A stretch of DNA of 64,000 nucleotides from contig JAQQWL010000011.1 in the NCBI GenBank assembly GCA_038363925.1, positions 8,308,001-8,372,000 on the forward strand, in the 5' to 3' direction. Numbering within the stretch: the stretch's first letter is position 1; each line of letters opens with the position of its first letter. Source of the stretch: Apiospora phragmitis (taxonomy: Eukaryota; Ascomycota; Sordariomycetes; Amphisphaeriales; Apiosporaceae). Below the pieces are notes generated by a model, which worked only from the letters and a program-made list of their open reading frames with translations, did not search any database and was not told the origin of the DNA. Position numbers and translations under genes: made by a program. Below are positions 1 through 12,284 of the stretch, in pieces.

Positions 1-1197
1 GCACTTTCACCAATCAATATCCCGTAAGGCTACTGTCCCTATGACAGGACGACACGCAGTGCTACCACCGTGGTCAATCTCGCGTACCGTATTACCCAAT
101 GAACAAAGCCACCCAGGGGTATTTTTGTAACATGGCGAGGCACATCTCGGGACTGGGTTTTCAACGAGGACCAACAGACATATTAGCTATACATACCATC
201 TTCTCAAATTAAGAAACGGTGACCATGCTGTCGTTGCCCTTGAGATCATCATTCTTGCATTAAGAACGAAGTTGCAAATCTGAAGGGTCAAACAGGAGAT
301 ACACACTTACATACGTCCATCAGCCAACTCACCCCTGACATCAAGCTTCTCCAATGCATAACCCGATTGCGACTTAACTCGCCTAAATTGAGAAGGATTG
401 ACATATGTAGTTCCATGCAAGATATAGATGGGGTCTTCCAAAACACAAAACCAACCGCATACGATTTCATCCCCGTGACCTTGAAATATGGGCCGGGATT
501 AAAACTCCATGCCTAGTATCTACCCTCGTCTCTTTGAAGAACCAACTGCTCTTTTTTTGCCCCCCCTCCAAGTTAGTCTTCAGGAAAAGGCCCCGTGCCC
601 TTTACCGATGGGTTGGTTGACCCCTGAGCCGAGAGGGAGGCCACGGCATAATATAATCATCAAGGGGTCTGCTAACGAGACCCTCAGGAAACAATGATCG
701 TGATACTCTCTACTTCCAACAGCACCATCGTGAAATAGATACCGAGTAGCTCTTTAATTGTAGTCAAGACCAGCATGTGCCGTGACTGTGGCAAGGGGTT
801 ACACCAAACCACCCCCTAAAAAGAACCTAGGAACAACATGGGAATGTCAAGTACAGATTACTGTACCTCGCTAGGCTAGTCCTATGGTAATAATCGAATA
901 ATGATAGTATAAACCTAAACAGTGTCGTACTCGTTATGTGGCCTTCAGCAAGATAAGAGTAGGCAGCTAGTGACAGGATCGTTAGCCATGAAATAGCTGA
1001 AGGCGTGATTGATAATCAGCAACAGAATGGACAGTACACGAATTGACCAATAGTTGGATAACTATTGTCGAATTATAAAACAATTGGCCATCTTAAATTA
1101 ATGTTAAGTAGGTAGTGACCTCAAGTAAAGTAGCACGTTTAGAGTGATACCTTCGCTGTATGGCCATTATCAAGATCGCTGCGACGAACCCCTCAGC
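1..1197. other. intergenic, no supported gene
   Basis: Only short open frames without recognisable domains or convincing splice structure are present. The second half (about 700-1190) is visibly AT-richer than the genes. It should include the 3' untranslated region of the minus-strand IWR1 gene next to it. I see no tRNA, repeat unit or transposon terminus. Confidence 0.5.
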
Positions 1198-2592
1198 TTA
1201 CAGATGCTTCGATATTAGACCATCTGGTCCCCGGAAAGACTTGAAGCCATCCTTATCAGCCTCGGAGTCTTCGTCGTCCAGATCGTACTCCTCGAGGTCT
1301 GAAGCGTTGCCGTTCCTGAACGAGTAAGGATTCAGGCCGAATTCATCATCTGAAGCCACCTCATCATCAGGGTAGTCCGCCGTATAGTAGTTTTCCGCTA
1401 TTCGTCAGAGTTAGTACCAGCTCACTAGGTGCTTCCGTGGATAGTTTTAACTCACCATTCTCATCTTCGTCGTCCTCAGCCCATTCGTTTTCGCTATCAG
1501 AGCCCTCGCCATAGAACAGCTCCGAGTCGGGCTCATCATCGAATACTAGAAGGCCAATGCTTCCTGGGGCCACATTCTGCTTCTTCATAGCGCTGAGCGG
1601 GACGCGGACATAGGTCTCAATGATGTAGTCGTCATCATCCGTATCGCTGAATTCGGGCTTGGCGTCCGGCATATCCTCGTCAGCTTTCACCGGCTCTGGA
1701 TGGCGTTCTGGATAGCGCTTCGCAGGCACCTTAGGCCTGTATTTAAGTTGTTGGAATCGTTTCGCAGTCGCTTCCTTTTCTTGCTCGGCCTGTTGAATAT
1801 TAAGGCCAATTTGTTGCATTGTCCAGGCGTTCATGTCCTCGGTAAACTTGTCGAGCTCAACATTCCGCCTATCCAGCATTGATGCTGGCAACTCAGTCTT
1901 GGTAGCAGCATTCCCGGTCTTCTGTGAGAGCTTATTCACCCCGGGCTTCTTGTATTTTCGAGGCTCTACCGCATCCATGTCCACATCTGCAGAGGCTTGA
2001 TCGGAGGCTGGATTGGTTGATTGGACCGTGGCATCTGTAGCCAGAGTTTGGGCGATTCGGTCGACACTCTTGGACGGCAACCGTTTGATCCTGCGCTCAA
2101 CGAAGAGGGCGGGTGCAGGGCGCTTTCTTGAAACGCCGCCATTGCGGGAAGTAGGGTATTGCGAAGCAGCCAACATCATCTCTTTTTTGACATATGAAAT
2201 CGTCGAGGCTCGAGAGCCGGAAGATGCACCAACAGCGTCGTTGGGCGCCGTATCGGTGGCAGGCAGGTCCTCATCTTGTCCATTCTTGCGCTTGTTGTTT
2301 GGCTGGCTGCCTCGCTGGAATGCGGCCCCCTCCTCCCGGTTTGTTGGCTTGGGGCTGCTGTGAATGATGGGTTTTTGCAAGGGACGGGGGGATTGCGGCG
2401 AACGCTGGCTCCTGGCGTTGGCGCTGGTAGACGTAACTCTCGCTCCTGTGTCGCTTGGTCTCCTGTAACCCTTTAGCAGATATGTTAGTAGTTTGCCCAT
2501 AGTATGCGGCGGGAGGACTTACGCAAATACGACACTGGCTCGTTTTCAGTTGCCTTTCGCTTGACGCGAATTGTCTGCGGAGGGACCGACAT
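1198..2592 (-). CDS. IWR1: Iwr1-type RNA polymerase II nuclear import factor
   Basis: Iwr1 bridges assembled RNA polymerase II to the importin system. Three exons are read as 2592-2523, 2470-1456 and 1397-1198, giving about 427 residues. The N-terminus MSVPPQTIRVKRK and, after intron 1, the YVYQRQRQ stretch are typical of the family. The mid-protein RKRPAPALFVERR segment fits too. The C-terminal acidic Iwr1 domain continues across intron 2 into NAENYYTADYPDDE, the most diagnostic motif. The YVYQR part and the rest lie in different frames. Removing one C from the C6 run at 2386-2391 joins them. An alternative acceptor at 2446 gives an uninterrupted frame but loses YVYQR. The start is the first ATG and matches family N-termini. 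The gene is divergent from the CBM48 gene. Family identity is secure; the exon 2 start or indel is not. Confidence 0.88.
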
Positions 2593-4864
2593 GGTTAAAG
2601 ATTGGTGGTGATTAGAACCTGGTGGTATGCGAATGCACAGTGTAGGTAGTATGTATGATCCCTTGAAGTTGTCGGCGTAACTGGAAATAAGGTGACTGGC
2701 CTGAAAGAGGTATGTAGGTTCATTTTAGAGTGATGCAATAACTGGCACTACTCCAATGCCAATAGCTACCAGGTACTCCGTAGGCATGGTAATATTCTCC
2801 ACGCACGAGCCAACGGTTGTTCTAGGTACTGTCACTCGAATAGCCACCTGGCCTGCCAACTTCCGCAAGTTGAATCAATGTAGAATAACAGGGAAATCCT
2901 GAAGCGTTGATCCTGACTTAATTGTAGTACAACGGAGATATAACCAATCGTCCTAGCTGCCTTACCTGGTTAGCATTGAAGTTATTGGGTAGGTAGTCTG
3001 GAAACGTTATGCAATAAGTGCAGGCATTGAGCTGAACCAGCTGTAACTGTTGATTGGTTCCTTGCGCTTATTCGGCGCCATTATGTACCTAAGTACTGAC
3101 TGAATAATGAGTTATGCCGTTGAGCACCGCCTTGCCCAAAATGTCCAAGAATTGGTGGGGTTTAAGCTCAACGTGTGTACGCCATCTCAACTTCCCACTT
3201 CTAAACTCTGCTCTGTTTTCAATCCCATTGGTAAATGATCAGGAACCTGCCATCTGTGACAGTATCTGACTTAATGCTATGATAGGCAGGACGAGTCAGG
3301 CATTCAATATCTTATCAAGAGCTGAAATCGTTTATTGTCGGCTCACGTATCTCTCAACGTGTTTGGGCCGTTCAGTGATCCGGGTACCTACCTAAGGCTA
3401 ACTGTGGGGTAGAGAAAGCAGCGTGCGGGGGAGCGTTGGAGCTGATGATCCTCCCTGCAGAGATCCGATTGACCGATTCGAGCCGATGCAGTGTAACTGC
3501 AAGCTCGGCAGGCAATAGAGTAATCAGCAATAGAGTGAGTGTTTCTCAACCGCGATAATTGCGCAAGCATCACCGCGGCATCGATATAAATATCTCATGG
3601 TTTCCTGAATGGCTGCTACATCTTTCTGCAACAGCTGATAGCTGTGATTGCTTGGTTGTAGGAGGGGCGTTTCCACTAACTTCGCATCTAACTTTGGCTA
3701 GAGCATGCATCTTGAAGACTCGAACAGGAGATAGTAGGCGGGTACTGGTTGGGCAGGCTCGCGCCCAGCGCCCAGCAAGCCAGTATGCGGGGTGTGTGGG
3801 CTCTGGGCCACTTCTTCTTCAATTCAACAACCACCGGCTGGCCGGAAGTTCGTGGGTCTGTGGGGACGAGCGACTCTGACGTCCATAGCAGGATCCCATA
3901 GAACACGTCAGATTGTTGCAGATCTTTGTGTTGGGTTGAGGTTGTCGCGACAAATAATGTCTGGCGGGACAGGACTACCACGCAGTAGAACTTCACAACT
4001 CGACCGAGAGACCGATTCACGCTTTTCGAATTGCCTGGGTAGGTATCAAATGAAGAGGCTCAAAAGCTCCGGATCATACAGGACAGAAATGGCACCATGC
4101 CGTCATCCCCGGGCCCCGCCGTCGTTTCATTGTGGCGTTATGTATTGGGCATCTTCACGTAAGCTAGGTTGGGGAACTGCTGCAGCCGTTGACATATATC
4201 TATCCTAACCCTGTCCTTGGCCTTGGCCTGTTCGTAGATACCGGTTCTAGATTTAGAAAACCACGCAATCTCGATTTGTCCCTAGCCGCTGGCTTTTACA
4301 TAACTTATGTATTTGATATGAAAGGGAAGCTCCCGCTGGCACCCCATTCTGTCCTTCCCCATACTCTACACGTTGGTCTCCCGTGCACTGTCTGAAGCAT
4401 CTATCCAACAGACGCAGATTGCCAATATCTCCGAGGGAGGAGTAAATCGCCCGCATTTCCTACGTACATTCTTCTAAAACACGCCTATGGTTTCTTCGGT
4501 TTATTCCACCCAATATCATCATTTGCCCTGGAAGGCAAGCTACCTGAAGTTTACTGTTAGTCGCATCTTCAGGTTCCGGACGAAGGAACATCAATCCCGA
4601 GGAGCCCGCCTTGTCCGCTGAAAGTCTCCATTTTCAACAACACGACACGCCTGTATCCTTTCGTCGCTACGTGTCCACTTGTTTTGCGGGCTCTGGAAGA
4701 AGGTTCACGCGAAGCCTTTGGCCAACTGCCAACGCCCAACTGCAGCCATCTTCTCCAACTCAGCCAAGCACTCAAAACCTTGAAGCCTCCTTCAAGTTGA
4801 CAGGGCAAAAACATTGCCGAAACATCCATTCCATCTGTCATGATTGCGTAGTAATTGCGATTTA
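2593..4864. other. divergent intergenic region between IWR1 and the CBM48 gene
   Basis: This 2.3 kb stretch separates two divergent genes. It holds several copies of the GGTAGGTA/TACCTACC-type motif (around 2641, 2988, 3385 and 4038), which recurs elsewhere in the window only between genes. Open frames at 3388-4400 overlap on both strands, have no domain and no consistent splice signals, and I treat them as chance. Both promoters must lie here. Confidence 0.4.
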
Positions 4865-6079
4865 ATGAAGATGTCCACCATGGCTTCAACGCAAGTCCCA
4901 GTCACCATCACATACAGCAAGCCCGGCACTAGCCCTCCTGTGTTTATATCAGGCACTTTCAGCGACCCCCCATGGCAGCCCAAGGAGATGTCATCTGTGG
5001 TTGATAACGACGGTAACCACATATTCCAACTGAAGACGTCTGCTCCTGAGGGGTCCAAGGTTGAGTATAAGTTCAGACTCGGCCCTGGTGACTGGTGGGT
5101 TCTGGACGAGACAGCAGGCACCGGTGAGATAAGCGATACCCCGATTTTCACTGTTGGCAAAATCTAATATCACCTCGCAGTATCGGATGGCCTTGGGAAT
5201 TTGAACAACGTCATGACAGTCCCTGCTTCAAAGAGTGGTGGGAAGGTTGAAGATGGTTTAGAGGATCTCGCCGATGAGGACGCAGATCCGCCAATGCTAT
5301 CTCATGAGAGTTACAAGCCTGATGAAATTGAGGAATGGCCCATAAAGTTGCCGACTACTGATCAGGAAGTATTTGGGATTCCGCGGAAAGACGAAGAAGA
5401 GATCGACAGCAATGACCCACGCTTTGAACATTTTCCTTCCGAGAACCGCCGCTCTATCATTGCCGCTCTGAGGAAGATTGAGGGTAGTGTGTCAGAGGAT
5501 GGCACTTCGCTCGCAGAAGACTCGGCCTCTCACGGCAATCCACTGTCTCCGCAAATATCCCCAATGACTCCAGACCCGTCTACATCGCCTAAGAGCCAAC
5601 GGCGGAGCTCTAGGTCGGATCTGCCGGGTGACCATGCAACGGACCTTCCGCGCTCGCCACGATCGTTGGCTTCTCTTCAGTCAATAGAGGAGACTCTCGA
5701 GGAAGAGCCAAGTGACACCATCGAGACCAGGATTTCTGGGAATGGTCCTGAAGAATCAGTGCTGCAGGACAGAGGTCATGGCAACACAGTGTCGCCCTCA
5801 GTGTCGCCAGGCACTGGAAACACCCAGACAATCAAAGGGCCAGTAGTAGCACCACCAGAAGCGCGCGATTCTGCCTCCAGTGAAGATGAGGGCATTTCGA
5901 TGGCACCAAGTCGCAAGGAGAACGACACGAATGCTTTGCGAAACCGGAGCAATGCGAAGACTCCCACCGACAGTCGGTCTAAGACGCCTTCTAGTGTACA
6001 CTCTACGCACAAAGCCAGCAACAACAACGGCAACTGGTACGTGAAGAGTTTCACAAATGATGTGCAGGGCCGTGACTGA
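4865..6079 (+). CDS. AMPK-type glycogen-binding (CBM48) domain protein, Crp1/Mdg1-like
   Basis: Two exons, 4865-5123 and 5181-6079, encode 385 residues. The intron has a GTGAGA donor, a CTAAT branch site and a CGCAG acceptor. Residues about 6-100 form an early-set beta-sandwich of the AMPK1_CBM type: VFISGTFSDPPWQPKEM, then FRLGPGDWWVLDE, then across the splice GTVSDGLGNLNNV. The rest is a long Ser/Pro/Glu-rich disordered tail with many SP sites, suggesting phosphorylation. Fungal proteins with this layout include yeast Crp1 and Mdg1, known from cruciform-DNA binding and pheromone-signalling screens; the function here is inferred only to that level. Three in-frame ATGs (4865, 4871, 4880) are possible starts; the family allows any of them. 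It is divergent from IWR1. Confidence 0.85.
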
Positions 6080-7883
6080 TTCCTACGATGTATCCAGGCT
6101 GCAAACGTTCCTCCATGTGGTTTTCGTGGATTGGGTGGGGGGTTTCTTTATCCATTTCTGGAATCGATTTCTCCGCGGAAAGAAAGGACAGACGTAAGGC
6201 AACAAACCAGTGAGAATTATACACCCCTCCCTATTTCCACTAATGTTATACAACAAACAAGATCGCCTGGTGGTTAACATTAATGTCACAGCGTGCTGGT
6301 TGTGGGCACGGCTGGACTACTTGTAGGAACGCTATCGAAGGAGCGCATTCTGAAACTGACTGGTTCTTGGTGGCATCGGTTGAAGAACTCGATGTAATTT
6401 CCTATACAAACACTCGCTTCTCTTTCTTTCTGTTCAGGGTGTTGCGAGAACAGCAGAAAACAGATGGTCCCCGTCACGGCTGTGACGAAGTGGTGCCTGA
6501 CTGGATAAAGTCACCTACACTGTATTAATAGAAAAGCATACAGCTTACCGAGTATGAATAACATTCGATGCATTTCTTTGGCTGAAGGTGATCCAAAATC
6601 TGAAACAAATTATGGATGATGCCAGATGTGTCCGTTTTGCCCCTTTTCTGAGAACATTGGTGGCACATGTATCCCATACTCTTGATTCCACCGGCTGACC
6701 TTCTCATCCTCGTGTTCTTAGTATGATATATTGTATCACCGGAACAATGTACACAGCACTGCGCATCTGAGTTGGCATGTCCTGGCAGATACCTAGCTCT
6801 AGACGCACGTGGGTTGATCTAGCACATCATGGTTTCTTTATCCTTTGGCTTTTTAGAGGAGTGATGATAGCCAATCATCTGGTCCTTTCAGGACCTTTCT
6901 GATATATGACTAGATCAGTTATCAACATGAAGGAGAGGGCATTCGTATGGAGTATAGCCTAAAGGCTCTCGTGGTATAGCAGCTGTTCTCTTGCGAGTTA
7001 TTCCACATAGTGGCTACTGTGTGCAAGGTTCTCTGGACGACGAGCTTTCATCATTTACCTATTCTAGGAGCACATCTTCCAGAATGCTCCTTAAACCGTT
7101 TGATATGAGGAATCCCTTCCGGCGCCGTCAAGAAGACCAAAAAGACTCAACAAACCTTACTTTTACCAAGCATTGCAAGGTGTACGCCTCTCGCTGCCGT
7201 GTATCCTGGCCAAATCTCAAGCCCCTGAAACACACCAGCACCCTGGAATCCGTCGAAGGTATGGTGCACTTCAAAAGACTAAGGTCGCTATTCCAGCAGC
7301 AGCCTCGACAAAGCAACGTCTTGGTCATAGGCTGCAAAGCCATTGCAAGACTGGTCTGGCGCCGGCGCCGCCGTGCGAGATTCAGCGGGGTGGCAGCGGA
7401 GGAGATTACGATACCCACGTTGGTCATTGGGGTTGGATTCGACAGTGTGTCGCCTGGGAAAAGCAATGCGCACTTGAGCAACCGGCAATCGCTGGTGGTA
7501 ATCTTTGAGGCTGTGAGGGATGCTTTGGTGAGGGGAGACATCACTGAGTACGGCCTGGAGGTCACGCTTTTGGGTTTGCTGCCGGCAGCGTTTCTGAAGG
7601 CTGGCGGCGGACTGCTTGGTCATGTCACATCTGTTTCATACGTATCCTACGAACGGAGCAGTTGACGATGTAGAGCGAATACGTCGTGGCGGTTAGCGGT
7701 TAGGTACATCTGATATGTATAAAACGGAGGAGTCATAATCCCTGCACAGACCCCACAAGCGCCCCCGTAACGTCATATCCAAACGGAAAGCCCTCTCAAC
7801 TTTTTTTCTTTGCCGTTCTGCGGGCCGTAGGCGATGGGAATTTGATTTTTTCGACAACTTTCGTTCCTTCATTTCAAAACAGT
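6080..7883. other. intergenic, weak open frames only
   Basis: The region between the CBM48 gene and MRH4 contains overlapping open frames at about 6991-7665 (+) and 7128-7623 (-). None has a domain I recognise. The minus-strand frame from 7623 begins with an ATG and has fairly even codon use for 111 residues, so a small gene cannot be excluded. The last 150 bases are pyrimidine-rich and probably form the MRH4 leader. Confidence 0.35.
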
Positions 7884-9732
7884 ATGCAGTCCATTGCCAC
7901 GGCGCGAATATGCCCGCTATGCATGTCCACCATGGTCACGAGGCCTGCGCAAGCCCTGGGCCGGCCATGGCTTGCGCCGAGGATACTACGGAGCCGTGAG
8001 CGGCGGAGGTCGAAATAACCGGCGAGTCTCGAGCCCGTCCCGCATGGTACTCTCCGACGATGTCTCGAGATCCCCGAGTTCGCGCTTCGGCCGCGGCCGC
8101 GACAGCGAAAAACCCCGGCGCAAGGTCGACGGGCCCTTCGCCGCCATGAACCAGACCAGCTTCCGCGGCAGCAAGGAGGGCGCATTACCGTCGCCGGCTA
8201 GCCGATGGCAAGGGCGCGGCGGCGGCGACAGGAAGGAGGATCGCAGGACGAAAGCCATGAAGATGCAGAGCTCGTTGACCTCGGTCTCCTACGGCCACAG
8301 AACGCGCATGAAGGAAGACATCAGCTCGATCGAGTCCTTCGACCAGCTGGACCTGCTCCCGGCCGTCAAAACGGCCATCACCGACGAGGTCCTCCAGGGC
8401 ATGGTAGACATCAAGCCCACCCCAGTGCAACGGCTTGCCATCCCTGCTTTGATAGGGCAGGATATAGGACGGAACAAGAAGAGGAACAAGACCGGCGGGC
8501 GGGAGGAATTCCTGCTGGCGGCGGAAACAGGATCTGGCAAGACTCTGGCATACCTCGTGCCCGTTGTGAACGCTCTGAAGGAGGCCGAGGCTGCCGACCC
8601 AGCGATCCAGAAATACCGTGCGTACTTTGACAAGCAAAGAGCGGCCATGCAGGAGCCGGACTACACAGGGCCGCGAGAGTTTGATCCCCATCCGACCGCT
8701 GCGCGCCCCAGAGTTATTGTGCTGGTTCCTACGGCGGAGTTGGTCGACCAGGTCGGCGTGGTGGCGAAGAAGCTGTCGCACTCGGTCAAGTTCAAGACGG
8801 ATCTCTTCTCAGCAAACGTCCCGGCCAGGATCATCCAGAGGAACATGTATTCGCCCGGAGGCATCGATTTGATCATCTCGACACCGCATTTACTGTCATC
8901 GATGGCCGATTCGGACCCGAACATCCTGTCCCGGGTTACTCACGTGGTCATCGACGAGGCGGATTCTCTTCTCGACCGGAGCTTTTCGCCAGTGACTACG
9001 TCTATATTGGATCGTGCGTTGCCATCTATGAAGCAGCTGATTCTGTGCTCCGCCACGATCCCGAAGCGATTGGATAACTACATGGCAACCCAGTTCCCCG
9101 ACATGGTCCGCATTACGACACCTAACTTGCATGCCATTCCACGTCGTGTGCAACTCGGTGTCGTGGACGTGACCAAGGATCCTTACAGAAACAATAAGAG
9201 CCTTGCCTGTGCTGATGCGATCTGGACCATTGGAAAGGACGCCGCCCGACATGACGGCTCCGTCCCAGGGGAAATGGACGTCAAGCGCATCATGGTCTTC
9301 GTGAACGAGCGAGAGAAGACGCAGGAAGTCGCCGAGTACCTGGTTTCCAAGGGTATCGATGCGGTGGCGTTGCACCGCGACTCTTCCGAGCAGCGCCAGT
9401 CCGAGATGATGGATTCCTTCACCACGAAGGACCCGCTCAAGACGGATGCGAAGCCGTTGAAGACGCCGGCCACTGGAGGGAAACGCTCGCTGCCCAATAC
9501 CAAGGTCATGGTCGCCACGGATTTGGCGTCGCGAGGTATCGATACCCTGGCCGTTCGACACGTTATCTTGTACGATGTGCCGCACACTACCATTGATTTC
9601 ATTCACCGCCTGGGACGTGCTGGCCGTATGGGCCGACGAGGAAGAGGCGTTGTACTTGTTGGCAAGGACGATAGACGGGATATTGTCGCAGAAGTCCGAG
9701 AGAGCATGTACATGGGACAAGCGCTGATTTAG
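7884..9732 (+). CDS. MRH4: mitochondrial DEAD-box RNA helicase Mrh4
   Basis: Mrh4 is the mitochondrial DEAD-box helicase needed for large-ribosomal-subunit assembly. The helicase motifs appear in order: Q motif [11 protein letters not shown], motif I AETGSGKT, Ia PTAELVDQ, Ib TPHLL, II DEAD, III SAT, the motif IV region [20 protein letters not shown] and [15 protein letters not shown]. The ATG at 7884 opens a basic mitochondrial presequence ([14 protein letters not shown]...). That frame stops at 8016, while [12 protein letters not shown] and the rest continue one frame over. One surplus base, most simply in the AAA at 8013-8015, restores 615 residues. Otherwise the first in-frame ATG is at 8044 and the presequence is lost. 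No intron is needed. The C-terminus ends soon after motif VI. The GC-rich coding strand also produces long antisense open frames that I discount. Confidence 0.9.
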
Positions 9733-10376
9733 TAAAAGAGAGAGAAGAGGAAAAGAGAGATCATTACTCTGTATATCACCTCTCAAAAGTTCTGTACTGC
9801 ATGTTTGTACGTTATTGTGTACGAGATGAGATATCCGATACCCCCCTAGCTATGTAGATATGCGCTTTATGATAACTGTACTACCACGAACTACGCAATC
9901 TTCACTTCCGAAACCAGCAGAAATCTAGTATTGGATATGGCCTATCAGTAGCTCTCATTACCTTTAGGGTTTTTGATGGCTTTGACATGGTGGTGACTTC
10001 ATTGAGTCATCCAACATGAAGGTATCATCGATCGATAGGTTAGGATCATAGCTCAATTGTGGGGGGGGGGTTTGGGGGGCCAAGGGGGCCTAGCGAGGGT
10101 AGCTTAGCTTAGCTTTCCAGTGGTGGTAGTTCCCGCACGCGTGACGCGACTTTGCACTTCCTTGCGTGTTTCTCCCACCTTTTTGTCTCGACAGCCCACC
10201 CCAAACCAAGCAACAACAATAATAATCCTGCTACAGGCTGGCAGCTCGGGAAAATCTACATGCATGAGTAGCCCTGCGCCATCGCAGCATATTTCGGTCA
10301 ATAATTTGTGCAATTTTTTGTCAATTGAGAGATACCTACGACCATCTATCATTTTTCACACACGCGTACAAGCACA
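9733..10376. other. intergenic with G10 tract
   Basis: This stretch holds the MRH4 3' region and the leader of the next plus-strand gene. A run of ten G at 10061-10070 is followed by a second G-run a few bases later. No open frame is supported. Confidence 0.5.
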
Positions 10377-12284
10377 ATGCCGCGTCCGAAACGAACTCGG
10401 GTCGCGTCGGCGCGCACCGCCGCACCAGTCGCCCAGAAGGAACCAAGTTCTGCACTGCTGCCCACCAAGCAGCCGTCTTCCAGCCCCAGCACCGACATCT
10501 ACGACGTAAGCGATCGTGAGAAGCAGACAGGGAGGCGCTCAACGCGTAGTACGGCGGCGGCCAGGACCAGGACCACTGTTGTTGCATCAACCACCACCGC
10601 CAACCCGCGCCAAGCGGCCGCCCTCAACGCCTCGAGGAAAAACCGTGACTCCGCCATGCAGCGTCTGGAAAACATCACCTCCACCATGACGGGGACTACG
10701 GACACCACGGAAAACGAAGCAGAGGAGGACTCGGAGGTCTCGGTCGAGATCGAGGTGGGCCGGCGCGCCGATGAGACGCCTCCACGCGCTGCTGCTGCTG
10801 GTGGGCGGCGGACCGACTTTTCGGGCTTGGACCTGGACGATAGCATGTTCGATGACCTGAACACGACGATAAACACGGCAGGTCCTGCTAGTTCGCAGCG
10901 TAGTGCGCAGCGATCGCTGGAGTTCTCGACACTATCGGCCAGCCACTACAAGCGGCGACCGCGTGGCAACAGCTTCTTGAGCCGGAATGACGGGCCTATC
11001 CGGCCCAGCAGTCGCGCTGGTCCCAACACGCCCGCCTTCAGCTCGACGTTGAACCTTGGCAATTTCAAGAGACGCGTAAGGGAGCCCAGTATTCTGGGCA
11101 CCGCTCAAAAGGAACGTCCGCAAAGACCGGAGCCGGAGAGCGACAGTGGCGAGAGGCCGGATGATGAAGACGATCTGGAAAGCGAAGAGGAGGAGCAAGT
11201 GCCCGCGGAGGACTTTGCCCCTGAAGCAGAATCAACGACTCCCCCGAGACGCTCTTTGAGGCGTTCTGCGGCACTCGCACAGGCTCGAGAATCTTCCCCA
11301 GAAGTCTCGGCCAGTGTGAATCCGCGTAAGCGCAAGTCCACCGAGTTGCATGAGCATAGGCCTCGATCGTCTCCCTACGCAGACAATCCTCTGGCTGCAG
11401 AAGAGTCCGAGTCTGAGACTGAGTCGCAGCCTAGCAGCCTGCCACCCCTGGATCTCAGACCATCAACCCCCTTGATGGACGAAGAAGAGGTTGCTCCGCC
11501 ATTAAGCAGTTCCTCAGAAGAAGCAGCTGAGATATGGCCGCCATTGAAGTCTCTGGCCAAAGGACGCACGAAACGAGCTCCCTCCGTCCAGCGGAGGACT
11601 CCTGTACGCGATATTGGCAGTGACAACATATCTGACCTGTCATCACCACCCTCTCTCACCTATTCTCCGAACTACGACGAGCCGTCTCCACCACCACCGC
11701 AGCCCACTGTCAAGACGCGCAAAGCCGCAAAAGCGGAAGCCAAGCTTACGACCGCGGACCTGCAGGGGCTGCTACCACGTCGTCGTCAGCGGAGCAACAG
11801 AGTCGATCCCTTCGCGGTCGATGATTCGGAAGAAGAGGCGGTGGATGCCACTGGACTGGGCAACGATGACGAGGAGCTCTATCACCTGGGCGCTCGGTCA
11901 ACTCGGCGGCGACCCGCGCGTCCGCTGGCCCGCGCCGGCAACAAGGATCAGAACGAGGCGCCCGCTGGCAAAACCACGACGGCGGCTCAGCGCAAGGGCA
12001 AGCAGCCGGCCGAGCCCATCAGCAAGAGACAAACGAGGAGGCGGACCTATGGAAGGAACTCGGATAAGGAGAATGAGGGAGATGAAATTGAGAACGAGAA
12101 CGAAAACGGCAACGAGAACCAAGACCCGTTTCGTGAGGAGGCAACCACAGAGAACAGCGATGAGTTGGTGGCGCGCGTGGGCGTAGAGCTTAAGAATGCG
12201 TCCCGCAAGTTTGCCGAGGTGGACAAGTGGGAGCTGGCTTATGAGGAGATGACACAGAGTAGCTCTCCGCGAGATGCTCGGTGA
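10377..12284 (+). CDS. conserved-looking disordered nuclear protein, function unknown
   Basis: A single uninterrupted frame of 635 residues starts at the first ATG, with MPRPKRTRV, a basic N-terminus resembling a nuclear localisation signal. Almost the whole chain is low-complexity: Arg/Ser/Thr-rich, then acidic Glu/Asp patches, with repeated KRR, RKRK and RRR clusters. Short segments look conserved rather than random: FKRRVREPSILGTAQK in the middle, TTADLQGLLPRRR about two-thirds in, and a C-terminal FAEVDKWELAYEEM. I recall similar proteins as uncharacterised in Sordariomycetes, but cannot name a family. A chromatin-associated role is only a guess from charge. It is convergent with TIP41. 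It has no frame break although it is rich in homopolymers. Confidence 0.75.
   Translation: MPRPKRTRVASARTAAPVAQKEPSSALLPTKQPSSSPSTDIYDVSDREKQTGRRSTRSTAAARTRTTVVASTTTANPRQAAALNASRKNRDSAMQRLENITSTMTGTTDTTENEAEEDSEVSVEIEVGRRADETPPRAAAAGGRRTDFSGLDLDDSMFDDLNTTINTAGPASSQRSAQRSLEFSTLSASHYKRRPRGNSFLSRNDGPIRPSSRAGPNTPAFSSTLNLGNFKRRVREPSILGTAQKERPQRPEPESDSGERPDDEDDLESEEEEQVPAEDFAPEAESTTPPRRSLRRSAALAQARESSPEVSASVNPRKRKSTELHEHRPRSSPYADNPLAAEESESETESQPSSLPPLDLRPSTPLMDEEEVAPPLSSSSEEAAEIWPPLKSLAKGRTKRAPSVQRRTPVRDIGSDNISDLSSPPSLTYSPNYDEPSPPPPQPTVKTRKAAKAEAKLTTADLQGLLPRRRQRSNRVDPFAVDDSEEEAVDATGLGNDDEELYHLGARSTRRRPARPLARAGNKDQNEAPAGKTTTAAQRKGKQPAEPISKRQTRRRTYGRNSDKENEGDEIENENENGNENQDPFREEATTENSDELVARVGVELKNASRKFAEVDKWELAYEEMTQSSSPRDAR

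Noticed and set aside
6991..7665. 224-codon plus-strand frame upstream of MRH4
   Set aside because: Starts at a non-ATG codon, has no family match, and overlaps equally long frames on the other strand.
8896..9786. Long minus-strand open frame (296 codons) opposite MRH4
   Set aside because: It is antisense to the helicase motifs, has no domain, and arises from codon bias of the real gene.
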